Positions 27,392-35,394 of a DNA stretch of 64,000 bases are shown here, one piece after another; within the stretch, counting starts at the first letter, position 1, and each line of letters starts with the position of its first letter. Location: positions 1 through 64,000 of the forward strand of contig QHYZ01000068.1 of the NCBI GenBank assembly GCA_003225295.1, written 5' to 3'. The position numbers were made by a program, and so were the translations under genes. The DNA comes from Acidobacteriota bacterium (GTDB lineage Bacteria; Acidobacteriota; Terriglobia; Acidiferrales; UBA7541). Under the pieces are notes generated by a model. It was not told the DNA's origin. It saw only the letters and a program-made list of their open reading frames with translations, and ran no database searches.

Positions 27392-28702
27392 ATGAAGTAC
27401 TCCACTCTCCCGCGAATCAAAGCCTTGCTCGCTCTGATTTTCACGGGTCGGATACCCGATATGTTGAAATTACTCCTGGGAATGTTTCTGATTTGTCCCA
27501 TTCTTTGCGCTCAGCAGACCAATACTCCTCCCGATATGAATCAGCAGACGGCGCAGATGCTCTTGCAGCGCATGGATCAGCTGGAAGCAACGGTGAGAGA
27601 ATTACGGGCGGCTTTGGCGCAAGCCACCGCTGCAATCCCCAGGCCAGCGCCTGCGGAGGCCGCTCCGCCCAGCCAGCGCGAACCTGAGCCGCAAGTTGAA
27701 CGTGCCCCCTCGGAAGGAATGGACCTCAACAAGACCCTCTTGCGCATAAGGGGATTCAGTGACGTCACCCTTCACGGGAGCAACCTGAAAGGCGACACAA
27801 GCTCTTTCAGCCTCGGGCAGGTCGACCTCTTTGTCACTTCAGACGTCTCGGAAAAGCTCAAATTCCTTAGTGAGATTGTTTTCGAAGCGGGGCGAGACAA
27901 TTTGTTTGGCGTGGATGTCGAGCGCTTGCTGCTCACTTATTCATTCGGTGACTTCCTGAATGTGGGGGTCGGCCGTTTTCATTCGGCGATCGGCTACTAC
28001 AATACTGCTTATCATCACAGCACCTGGCTTCAAACGACTACCGGCCGCCCTTTCCTGTTTCAATTTGAGGACCAGGGCGGAATTCTGCCCATCCACAATG
28101 TCGGTGCGACGGCATCCGGGCGAATTCCTTCAGGAGCCCTCGGTTTGCACTACGTCGCCGAGGTTGGCAACGGGCGTTCTTCGCGCTCACCCCTGAACGA
28201 GCCGGTGCAAAACGTCCTTGATGAGAACAACCGCAAGTCGGTCAATTTTGCGGTCTTTGCACGGCCGGACGCCGTCCGCGGATTGCAGGCGGGCTTCTCA
28301 ATCTACCGGGATCTTTTGGCGCCCCAGAATTCGCCAAGAATCGGCGAGACCATATTTGCTGCGCATGCCGTTTATGTGGGGCTGAACCTCGAGTGGCTGA
28401 ATGAGGCCTTGGTCCTTCGCCATGCCCCCCAAGGAACTTCTCGCGTGTTCGATACGCCGGGCTTCTACACGCAGTTTTCCAAACGATTCGGCTCTTACCG
28501 CCCTTATGTGCGCTACCAGTACGTTCATGCCTCCCAGAGCGAGCCGGTGTTTCCCGACGTCGGCCTCCGCCATGGCCCTTCGGTGGGCTTGCGCTACGAC
28601 TTGAGTGAGTTTGTGGCTTTGAAGTTGCAATACGACTACACTGCACGAGGGCGCGATCAGGCGATCCACGCACTGGCCCTCCAGGCAGGCTTCACCTTCT
28701 AA
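27392..28702 (+). CDS. Outer-membrane beta-barrel protein with coiled-coil N-terminus
   Basis: 436-residue exported protein. A long n-region and signal peptide (LLLGMFLICPILCAQ) are followed by a predicted coiled coil (about 50-80, MDQLEATVRELRAALAQA), a Pro/Ala linker and a beta-barrel of about 320 residues ending in GFTF with a C-terminal Phe, the usual BAM recognition signal. Coiled-coil-plus-barrel layout recalls trimeric phosphate-selective-like or DcaP-type porins. The ATG at 27392 has AAGGAGG at 7 bases. It is followed 12 bases later by a PstS-like binding protein, so the pair may capture and pass the same anion. Confidence 0.75.
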   Translation: MKYSTLPRIKALLALIFTGRIPDMLKLLLGMFLICPILCAQQTNTPPDMNQQTAQMLLQRMDQLEATVRELRAALAQATAAIPRPAPAEAAPPSQREPEPQVERAPSEGMDLNKTLLRIRGFSDVTLHGSNLKGDTSSFSLGQVDLFVTSDVSEKLKFLSEIVFEAGRDNLFGVDVERLLLTYSFGDFLNVGVGRFHSAIGYYNTAYHHSTWLQTTTGRPFLFQFEDQGGILPIHNVGATASGRIPSGALGLHYVAEVGNGRSSRSPLNEPVQNVLDENNRKSVNFAVFARPDAVRGLQAGFSIYRDLLAPQNSPRIGETIFAAHAVYVGLNLEWLNEALVLRHAPQGTSRVFDTPGFYTQFSKRFGSYRPYVRYQYVHASQSEPVFPDVGLRHGPSVGLRYDLSEFVALKLQYDYTARGRDQAIHALALQAGFTF

Positions 28703-28714
28703 AGGTGTGCGACG

Positions 28715-29254
28715 ATGCCTCGTGTGACCTTTGGTTTATTGATGTTGGGCGCGGCCATCTTGCTGTCCCATGTGCTGCCGCTGGGGACCAGCGAATCCGT
28801 TGGATTCGCACCGCAAAGCCACCCGGCAACCGACGATGCGCTGGGAATTGTGGTGAATCGCTCGAACCCAGTCGAGAACTTATCGCTCGCGGAGCTGCGT
28901 AAAATATTCATGGGGGAGCAAACCCATTGGTCAAATGGCCGTCGCATCACCGTGGTAATGCTCGAACCGGGCAAGCAGGAACGCCAAGCCGTACTCACTC
29001 AGATTTACCGCATGGATGACAAAGACTTCAACAAACACTTTCTGCAGGGGATGTTCACCGGAGAAATCCACGCGGCACCGAAGACACTGGCGACTTCCAC
29101 GGAAGTGCTCAAGTTCGTGTTTAACGTGCCGGGGGCCATCGGGTACGTGCGCGGGGCAGAAGCGGATGAATCTGTGAAGATCGTTCACGTCGACAGCCGT
29201 CTCCCTGGCGACAAGGATTACAGCATTCGGCTACATCCGAAATCAGCCAAATAA
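28715..29254 (+). CDS. Small PstS-like periplasmic binding protein
   Basis: 179-residue exported protein with an N-terminal signal segment and one PBP-like domain. LGIVVNRSNPVENLSLAELRKIF matches the N-terminal half of phosphate-binding PstS-like proteins (cut here only for description), and NVPGAIGYV is the characteristic motif near the end of that fold. It is shorter than a canonical two-lobed PstS (about 320 residues) and has no ABC permease or ATPase gene nearby. It is probably co-transcribed with the upstream porin. Ligand is uncertain: phosphate is a guess from family, not from residues I can verify. Confidence 0.72.
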   Translation: MPRVTFGLLMLGAAILLSHVLPLGTSESVGFAPQSHPATDDALGIVVNRSNPVENLSLAELRKIFMGEQTHWSNGRRITVVMLEPGKQERQAVLTQIYRMDDKDFNKHFLQGMFTGEIHAAPKTLATSTEVLKFVFNVPGAIGYVRGAEADESVKIVHVDSRLPGDKDYSIRLHPKSAK

Positions 29255-29260
29255 TAAGAG

Positions 29261-30676
29261 TTAGGTGGCTTCCGCGTTCTCGGCCAGTCGAGGTTGTGGC
29301 AGGCGCTTACGCAGTTTGCCGGTGGCCCCGTACACCACGAAGCCGGCGACAATGATCAACGTTCCGAAAGCCAGCCCATTCATCCCGAGCACGCTCTCGT
29401 GCTCGCTCTCCAGCATCGCCAGGCTGAGGAGCAGCAAAGGCAACACGCCGGCGAGAATCGTACCGGTCAGCCCACCAGGAACGCGGAATTCGCGCTTCAA
29501 CTGGGGCTCGCGGATCCGCAGCGCCACCAGCGTTACGAACTCCAGCATTAGGCTTATGCCGTAAAGCATAATGTCCAGCGTTACCAGCCGCGTGAACCCC
29601 AGTCCCAAGCACAGCGCCCAGCAAGTCGCGCAGAAAATGATGGCCACCCAGGGCGCCTGACTTCTGGCGCTCGTCTTGCCAAGAAACTTCGGCAGCATGC
29701 CGTCTCGCGCCATGGCCAGTGGGAGGCGCGAATATCTCAGCACCAGCGCGTTGAACATGCCAAACGCACTCATCATTCCCCCGAGGACGATCAGAAACCT
29801 CAGCCATTCGAATCCCTTGAACTTTCCGCCCACGAGACCCGCTACTCCAGCCCAGGCGCCATCACTCCCGAACGTGGAAGCCGGAATACCAGCAAGGTAC
29901 ACTGCCACGAACGGGAGCACGTAGGTCAACGCCACCAGAACCACCGCAGCAATCATGGCCTTCGGATAAGTCCTTTGTGGCCGCTCGACTTCCTGTGCAA
30001 TCGTCGAGGCGTTATCCCAGCCCATGTAATTCCACATCGCTACGAGCACGCCGCCGAGCAATCCCAACCCCGTAGCCCCTGGCGCGTTATGGACCTGCGC
30101 CAACGCTCCTATTTTGAGGGGCGCCATCACCACGATCAACGCGAACGGCGCCGACAGCAGAAAGAAGAGCCACAGCGACGTGATTCCCACGACGCGAATT
30201 CCTGCAAGATTTAGCAGCGCGCAGGTAACGACCACGAAAAGGCCGGCGTAGATTCCATGATTTCCGAGTCCAAACCAAGGCGACATCTGCTTCAAGTAAA
30301 AGACAAACAGCGTGGGGTAGATCGCCATGTCAAAGATGCTGGCAGCCAGCGAGAGCCACGCTTCCTGGAAGCCCCAGAAATTTCCCAAGCCGCGGCGCAC
30401 CCACGCGTAGTAGCCACCCTCTTGCGGCAACGCACTCGACAGCTCGCCAATCATGAACGCCGTCGGCAGACACCACAGCACCGGCAGGAGCAGCAGGATC
30501 AATATCCCTTGACCGTAACCCGCGCCATGAATGATCTCTTCCGTGCCGTACGTGCCGCCAGACACCATGAAGAAGGTGGCTGCCACAAGCGGCCAGAGCG
30601 TAAGTTTGGCGACTCTTTTTTTCGCTGTTGGGATTGCGCGGGAAGGTAGCTGGGCGGGAAGCGATATAGAACTCAA
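29261..30676 (-). CDS. APC-family amino acid permease
   Basis: 471-residue inner-membrane transporter with about twelve hydrophobic segments. The first helix carries SGGTYGTEEIIHGAG, the unwound substrate-binding helix of APC proteins, and MWNYMGWDNASTIAQEV is the conserved helix 6 segment. PQRTYPKAM follows, as in many amino-acid/polyamine transporters. Substrate unknown. The only start near the family N-terminus is TTG at 30676, with AGGACGAG about 9 bases upstream; the next ATG would delete the first helix. It is convergent with the PstS-like gene, only six bases apart. Confidence 0.85.
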   Translation of the reverse strand: MSSISLPAQLPSRAIPTAKKRVAKLTLWPLVAATFFMVSGGTYGTEEIIHGAGYGQGILILLLLPVLWCLPTAFMIGELSSALPQEGGYYAWVRRGLGNFWGFQEAWLSLAASIFDMAIYPTLFVFYLKQMSPWFGLGNHGIYAGLFVVVTCALLNLAGIRVVGITSLWLFFLLSAPFALIVVMAPLKIGALAQVHNAPGATGLGLLGGVLVAMWNYMGWDNASTIAQEVERPQRTYPKAMIAAVVLVALTYVLPFVAVYLAGIPASTFGSDGAWAGVAGLVGGKFKGFEWLRFLIVLGGMMSAFGMFNALVLRYSRLPLAMARDGMLPKFLGKTSARSQAPWVAIIFCATCWALCLGLGFTRLVTLDIMLYGISLMLEFVTLVALRIREPQLKREFRVPGGLTGTILAGVLPLLLLSLAMLESEHESVLGMNGLAFGTLIIVAGFVVYGATGKLRKRLPQPRLAENAEAT

Positions 30677-30982
30677 TTTTTACTCTCGTCCTCCTAATCG
30701 AAACTCGCTCGCGCCGCTGCGGTGACCGTCCGGCGGTCACCCCTGAAAATGAAGCGAGTTCGCATTCGAAGGATACAAGACTCGTCACTGCATGCAAGAA
30801 GAAAATGCGCCTGAGCGAAAATATTTTCTGTCTCCCTGCCATACGTTCGCACAACGCGAGCGCCCGCCGTGCGAGCCCCTCAGGGCTGCTTCCCGATTCT
30901 TGCCCTACGCTGTCTACCGGAGGGCCTGTGTTACACTTCGCCGTTTGTTTTCTTGCTCTCATAACGCAAGGGGGCATTGCGA
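30677..30982. other. Divergent region between APC permease and S9 peptidase
   Basis: 306 bases without a gene. Nearest the permease lies a nested inverted repeat, listed separately. TACACT at 30932-30937 could be a -10 box for the peptidase gene; no clear -35 box accompanies it. Confidence 0.4.
30702..30760 (-). other. Nested inverted repeat in permease leader
   Basis: Outer arms AACTCGCT (30702-30709) and AGCGAGTT (30753-30760) enclose inner perfect arms GGTGACCG (30721-30728) and CGGTCACC (30734-30741) around a five-base loop. Read on the minus strand it would be a two-tier RNA stem ending about 12 bases before the permease ribosome binding site. It could be a regulatory leader or a two-tier protein-binding site. 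I recognise no known riboswitch in it. Confidence 0.5.
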
Positions 30983-33091
30983 ATGAAGCTCGCTTTTCGT
31001 CTTTCATCTCTTTCTGCAGTGCTGGTACTCGCACCTCTCGCTCTTGCTCAGCAACCCGCTCCTCGCGCCATCACCATCGACGATTATTTTCAGATCCGCG
31101 AGGTTCGCGACCCCCAACTGAGTCCCGACGCGAAGTGGGTCGCCTACAGCATCAAGACCGTCCTTCTCAAAGAAGACAAGAACGAAGAGCGCATCTGGAT
31201 CGTTCCAACCGCCGGTGGTGACCCTCTCGCGTTAACCGCCGACGGCGTTTCTTCCGCTCACGCGCGATGGCGTCCCGATGGCAAGTTCCTTGCTTTTCTT
31301 TCTGCTCGCGATGAAGGCAAGACCCAAGTCTGGCTCCTCAACCGGCTCGGCGGGGACGCGGAGCGCCTTACAGACACCCCGCAAGATGTCCAGGACTTTG
31401 CATGGTCGCCAGACAGCAGCCAGCTCGTTCTCGTTCTTCGCGACGCCAGTTCTGAGGAACTGGAAGCCGCCAAGGAAAACAAAGACGAGAAGGTTGCTGG
31501 CCGCGCCAGGGCCGCTGAAAGTGAAGCCAAGGACAAGAAGAAAGCGCCAAAGCCCTGGGTGATCGACCGTTTGCAATTCAAACTCGATGAGGTGGGTTAC
31601 CTTGATCGCCGCCGTACGCACCTCTATGTGTTCGACTTAGACGCGAAGTCCCTAAGGCAGATCACTTCCGGCGATTACGACGACTCCGAGCCCGCGTGGT
31701 CTCCGGATGGCAAGTGGTTGGCATTCAGCAGCAATCGCTCGGTGCCAGACCCCGACGCTACTTACGACCAGAACATCTGGGTCGTCCCGGCGAGCAACTC
31801 CGATAAGGGTGCGCATCCGACGCAAGTCACTACAAATCCCGGCGCCGATGGCTCACCCGCCTGGTCCCCAGACGGAGAGTGGATCGCCTACGTGACGCAG
31901 ATGGATCCCCACCTCTTCGACTACGCCACCAAACATCTTGCCGTCGCTCCCGCCACCGGCGGCGAGGCCAAGCTCATAACCCTTGCTCTCGATCGCATGG
32001 TGACCGTCCCCCGTTTTTCCCCGGACGGGAAGTACCTCTATTTCATCGCCGATGACGATGGCACGCAAAATCTCTGCCGGGTCCCCGTGACCGGAGGCGA
32101 GATCGTTCGCCCTGTCGGGGGCCGTCTGATGGTCAACGACTACTCGCTTGCCAAGACCGGCGACATCGTCGCGCAGATCGCCACTCTCGACCACCCTGAT
32201 GAGCTGTACACGATTCCCGACGGCAAACTGACCCGGATTACACACACCAACGACGCCCTGATGAGCCAGCTCAAGCTCTCCTACGGCCAGTACGTCCACT
32301 TCAAGAGCAAGGATGGCACGATCATTTCCGGCTACCTCTACAAACCCGTGGACTATGTCCCGGGCAAGAAATACCCCACCATCCTTCGTCCGCACGGTGG
32401 ACCCGTTTGGGCGTATTACGCGGAGTTCGATCACCTGCCGCAACTCCTCGCCGCCAACGGCTATGCCGTGCTCTTCCCCAATCCGCGCGGCTCAACGGGA
32501 TATGGTCAGGACTTCGCCAAAGCCATCTGGGCCGACTGGGGCAACAAGGATTTTCAGGACGACATGGCCATGGTCGATTACGCCATCGAGCAGGGAATCG
32601 CCGACCCGGCTAAGCTCGCCGTTGGCGGCTGGTCGTACGGCGGCATTTCCACGGACTTCATCATCGCGCAAACCAACCGTTTCAAAGCTGCCATTTCCGG
32701 CGCAGGAAGCGCCCTGTTTAGCAGTTTTTACGGCCATGACCAGTACCAAAGAGATTACGAAGCCGAGCTAGGCCACCCGTGGGAGAACAAAGCTGTCTGG
32801 GAAAGAGTCTCGCCCTTCTACAAGGTCGCCAATGTAAGCACGCCCACTCTCTTCATGGGCGGTGCGATCGACTGGAACGTTCCCATCCTTGGAGGCGAGC
32901 AGATGTACCAGGCCCTGAAGCGCCTCGGTCGCGCCACCGAGCTGGTCGTCTACCCGGGCGAGTACCACGAATTCAAGACGCCATCTCACATCAAGGACCG
33001 CCTAGAGCGTTACCTCGCCTGGTATGCCCACTTCGTAAAGGGCGACTCGACTCCCGCTCGCCCCGTGCCGACTCCGAAATCTGGCGAGTAG
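30983..33091 (+). CDS. Secreted S9 prolyl-oligopeptidase-family peptidase (copy 1)
   Basis: 702-residue exported serine peptidase. A signal peptide (residues 1-21, ending LALAQ) is followed by a WD40-like propeller (about 30-400) and an alpha/beta-hydrolase domain. The catalytic triad is Ser551 in GGWSYGGIS, Asp630 in GAIDWNVP and His662 in GEYHEF. The layout is that of dipeptidyl-peptidase/acylaminoacyl-peptidase relatives that cleave short peptides in the periplasm. ATG 30983 with AGGGGG upstream is preferred to a TTG two codons earlier. A close paralog lies beyond the M28 gene. Confidence 0.92.
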   Translation: MKLAFRLSSLSAVLVLAPLALAQQPAPRAITIDDYFQIREVRDPQLSPDAKWVAYSIKTVLLKEDKNEERIWIVPTAGGDPLALTADGVSSAHARWRPDGKFLAFLSARDEGKTQVWLLNRLGGDAERLTDTPQDVQDFAWSPDSSQLVLVLRDASSEELEAAKENKDEKVAGRARAAESEAKDKKKAPKPWVIDRLQFKLDEVGYLDRRRTHLYVFDLDAKSLRQITSGDYDDSEPAWSPDGKWLAFSSNRSVPDPDATYDQNIWVVPASNSDKGAHPTQVTTNPGADGSPAWSPDGEWIAYVTQMDPHLFDYATKHLAVAPATGGEAKLITLALDRMVTVPRFSPDGKYLYFIADDDGTQNLCRVPVTGGEIVRPVGGRLMVNDYSLAKTGDIVAQIATLDHPDELYTIPDGKLTRITHTNDALMSQLKLSYGQYVHFKSKDGTIISGYLYKPVDYVPGKKYPTILRPHGGPVWAYYAEFDHLPQLLAANGYAVLFPNPRGSTGYGQDFAKAIWADWGNKDFQDDMAMVDYAIEQGIADPAKLAVGGWSYGGISTDFIIAQTNRFKAAISGAGSALFSSFYGHDQYQRDYEAELGHPWENKAVWERVSPFYKVANVSTPTLFMGGAIDWNVPILGGEQMYQALKRLGRATELVVYPGEYHEFKTPSHIKDRLERYLAWYAHFVKGDSTPARPVPTPKSGE

Positions 33092-33550
33092 TGCAAGATT
33101 CGAGTGTCTTTGTGTCTCCGATTACCTGCGCCGATTTCAGGGCAGACTGCTGCGCTGATCCTTTTCAGGTTCTCCAGGCTTGAGGCCCACAAGCATGTCG
33201 GTTTCCTTTACAAAATTGGCGGGCATGGTCTTCCGCTGAACTGCTTAACTGCATGGGTTTCTCGTGGACGCCGGGAACACTCGCCCTCGCAGGCGTATGT
33301 AAATGACCTGAGCTTTGGGACAACCGCCGTCCCAAGGAATTTGGGCGTCTGCCAATTTTGCTTTACTGACGGGCCATGTGTGAAGTGACTCTAGATAGTT
33401 CGCGGCAAGGAGCGGGCGGGGTTTGCCCGCCCGTCGGCGTGCAGCCTCATCGCAAATGAAACCGATTCAGTGCCAACGGCGTCCCATGCGAAGCGGGTGC
33501 TTCTCCGCGGCGATTTCGAGAAATGTAAATACGACGGGTGGAGGGCGATA
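33092..33550. other. 459-base intergenic region
   Basis: No gene recognised. It contains a perfect GC-rich hairpin at 33413-33433. An open frame runs upstream from the M28 start to 33470, but that stretch shows no signal-peptide or family character and a better start exists at 33551. Confidence 0.45.
33413..33433. terminator. Perfect GC-rich hairpin
   Basis: CGGGCGGG, a five-base loop GTTTG and CCCGCCCG form a perfect 8-pair stem about 320 bases after the S9 gene. No U-run follows, so it may be a Rho-type or structural element, or a REP-like sequence. Confidence 0.4.
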
Positions 33551-35113
33551 GTGCGAAAGCATGCGAGTGCGTTAGCCGTATTCCTGGCGTTGACAGTGGT
33601 TTTGCCTTTGGCTGCACAGGCGCCCAGCCAGACGGACTTATCCGCGATCCATCAAATCAAGGACGAGGGCTTCAACGATTCCAAAGTCATGGAAATCATG
33701 AGTTACCTGACTGACGTCTACGGCCCGCGTCTGACGAATTCGCCGAACATCAAGGAGGCCGCCGCCTGGACCACCGCCAAGATGAAGGAATGGCAGTGCG
33801 CCAACGTCCGTCTCGAGCCTTGGGGACCGTTCGGACGGGGGTGGTCCAACGAACGTTTTTCCGCTCAGGTGATCTCGCCGCGGCCATTCCCTCTCATTGC
33901 CTACCCGAAGGCTTGGACACCCGGGACCATCGGTCCGGTAACCGCGGCTGCCGTCCTCGCGCCAATTCTGAAAGAGGAAGATATTCAGAAGTATCGCGGA
34001 CAGCTCAAAGGAAAGTTTGTCCTGACCGCCGCCATCCCCGAGAATCCCGAACGCTTCGAGCCGCAAGCCCACCGCTACACCAATGATGAGCTAGCCGATC
34101 TCGCGACTCAGCCGGTGCCTGTGGCCAACGCTGAAGATCGCGCTGCCCAATTCCGCGCTCAACGCGAATTGAATCTCAAGGTACAGAAGTTTCTTGTCGA
34201 AGAAGGGGTCGCCGCTTGGATTGAGCCTTCCCGCAGCGATGACGGAACCGTATTCGTCCAGCAGGGAGGCGGTCGCGACAAGGAGAAAGATCCGCCGGCT
34301 CCTCCGCGCGTCGCCGTAGCCAGCGAAAACTACGGCCGCATTTTTCGAATGCTCGATAAGAAGGTGCCCGTCACGCTGCAAGTGGATATCGAGAACAAGT
34401 TCTACGACGATGATCTGAATTCCTTCAACATCATCGGCGAAATACCGGGCACCGACAAAGGCAAAGCCGACGAAGTCGTAATGCTCGGCGCGCACTTCGA
34501 TTCCTGGCACGCCGGAACAGGTGCGACCGACAATGGCGCGGGTTCCGCTGTGATGCTGGAGGCCATCCGGATTCTCAAGACGACTGGCCTAAAGATGCGT
34601 CGCACCGTGCGAATCGGCTTATGGACCGGTGAGGAGCAGGGCTTACTTGGCTCGCGCGCCTATGTAAAGCAGCATTTCGCCGATCCAGAAGTAATGAAGC
34701 CCTTCCCGGAGCATGCTAAGCTCGACGCCTACTATAACGTCGATAATGGAACGGGCAAGATTCGCGGCGTCTATTTGCAGGAGAACGAAATGGTGGCCCC
34801 GATCTTTTCCGCGTGGATGGAGCCGTTCCGCGACCTCGGAATGCACACGCTCACCATCCGCAACACCGGCGGAACCGATCACCTTGCCTTCAATGCTGTT
34901 GGGCTGCCCGGTTTTCAGTTTATCCAAGATCCTCTCGACTATGACACGCGGACGCACCATTCAAACATGGATGTCTATGAGCGCATCCAGGAGCCGGACA
35001 TGAAGCAGATGGCGGTGATTGTCGCCTCCTTCGTGTACCTGACGGCCAATCGCGACGAAATGATTCCGCGCAAACCGCTGCCCAAACCCCAACCTGCCCG
35101 CCCTCAGCCCTGA
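33551..35113 (+). CDS. Secreted M28-family zinc aminopeptidase
   Basis: 520-residue exported metallopeptidase. A signal peptide (LAVFLALTVVLPLAAQA) precedes a PA-like insert (about 110-220) and the M28 catalytic domain. Zinc ligands and catalytic acid are visible: His315 in GAHFDSW, Asp327 in GATDNGAG, Glu361-Glu362 in TGEEQG, the aspartate in YYNVDNG and a histidine in TRTHHSNMD. It would trim peptides from the N-terminus in the periplasm or outside. The GTG at 33551 is chosen because GGAGGG lies 7 bases upstream and the signal peptide starts there. It lies between two S9 peptidases, suggesting joint peptide breakdown. Confidence 0.9.
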   Translation: MRKHASALAVFLALTVVLPLAAQAPSQTDLSAIHQIKDEGFNDSKVMEIMSYLTDVYGPRLTNSPNIKEAAAWTTAKMKEWQCANVRLEPWGPFGRGWSNERFSAQVISPRPFPLIAYPKAWTPGTIGPVTAAAVLAPILKEEDIQKYRGQLKGKFVLTAAIPENPERFEPQAHRYTNDELADLATQPVPVANAEDRAAQFRAQRELNLKVQKFLVEEGVAAWIEPSRSDDGTVFVQQGGGRDKEKDPPAPPRVAVASENYGRIFRMLDKKVPVTLQVDIENKFYDDDLNSFNIIGEIPGTDKGKADEVVMLGAHFDSWHAGTGATDNGAGSAVMLEAIRILKTTGLKMRRTVRIGLWTGEEQGLLGSRAYVKQHFADPEVMKPFPEHAKLDAYYNVDNGTGKIRGVYLQENEMVAPIFSAWMEPFRDLGMHTLTIRNTGGTDHLAFNAVGLPGFQFIQDPLDYDTRTHHSNMDVYERIQEPDMKQMAVIVASFVYLTANRDEMIPRKPLPKPQPARPQP

Positions 35114-35394
35114 ACGGTTAGCGTAAGGGGCATGGCTTGTTTATCCTGGAGGGGCCCGCTTCCCGGCATCGAAAACGTGCGCCTGCTGGCGGGTGTCCGA
35201 TCGCCCTTCTTTCTTACGTGACGTTTGGGTTTCCCCTTCGTTTGCGTGCTATTCCCGTCAAGAACACGCCTCGTTGTCGCAAGCAACGCTCTCGCAGGTT
35301 CACGCGCTGAATTTTTCCAACCATTCTCCGTTGCTCCCTCTGCTAAACTACGCCCCCGGTTTGCGCTCCATCCCTGTTCTGAGGAGTTATGCGC

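Noticed and set aside
33413-33433. CRISPR-like or tandem repeat unit
   Set aside because: Only one copy is present; it is a simple perfect hairpin.
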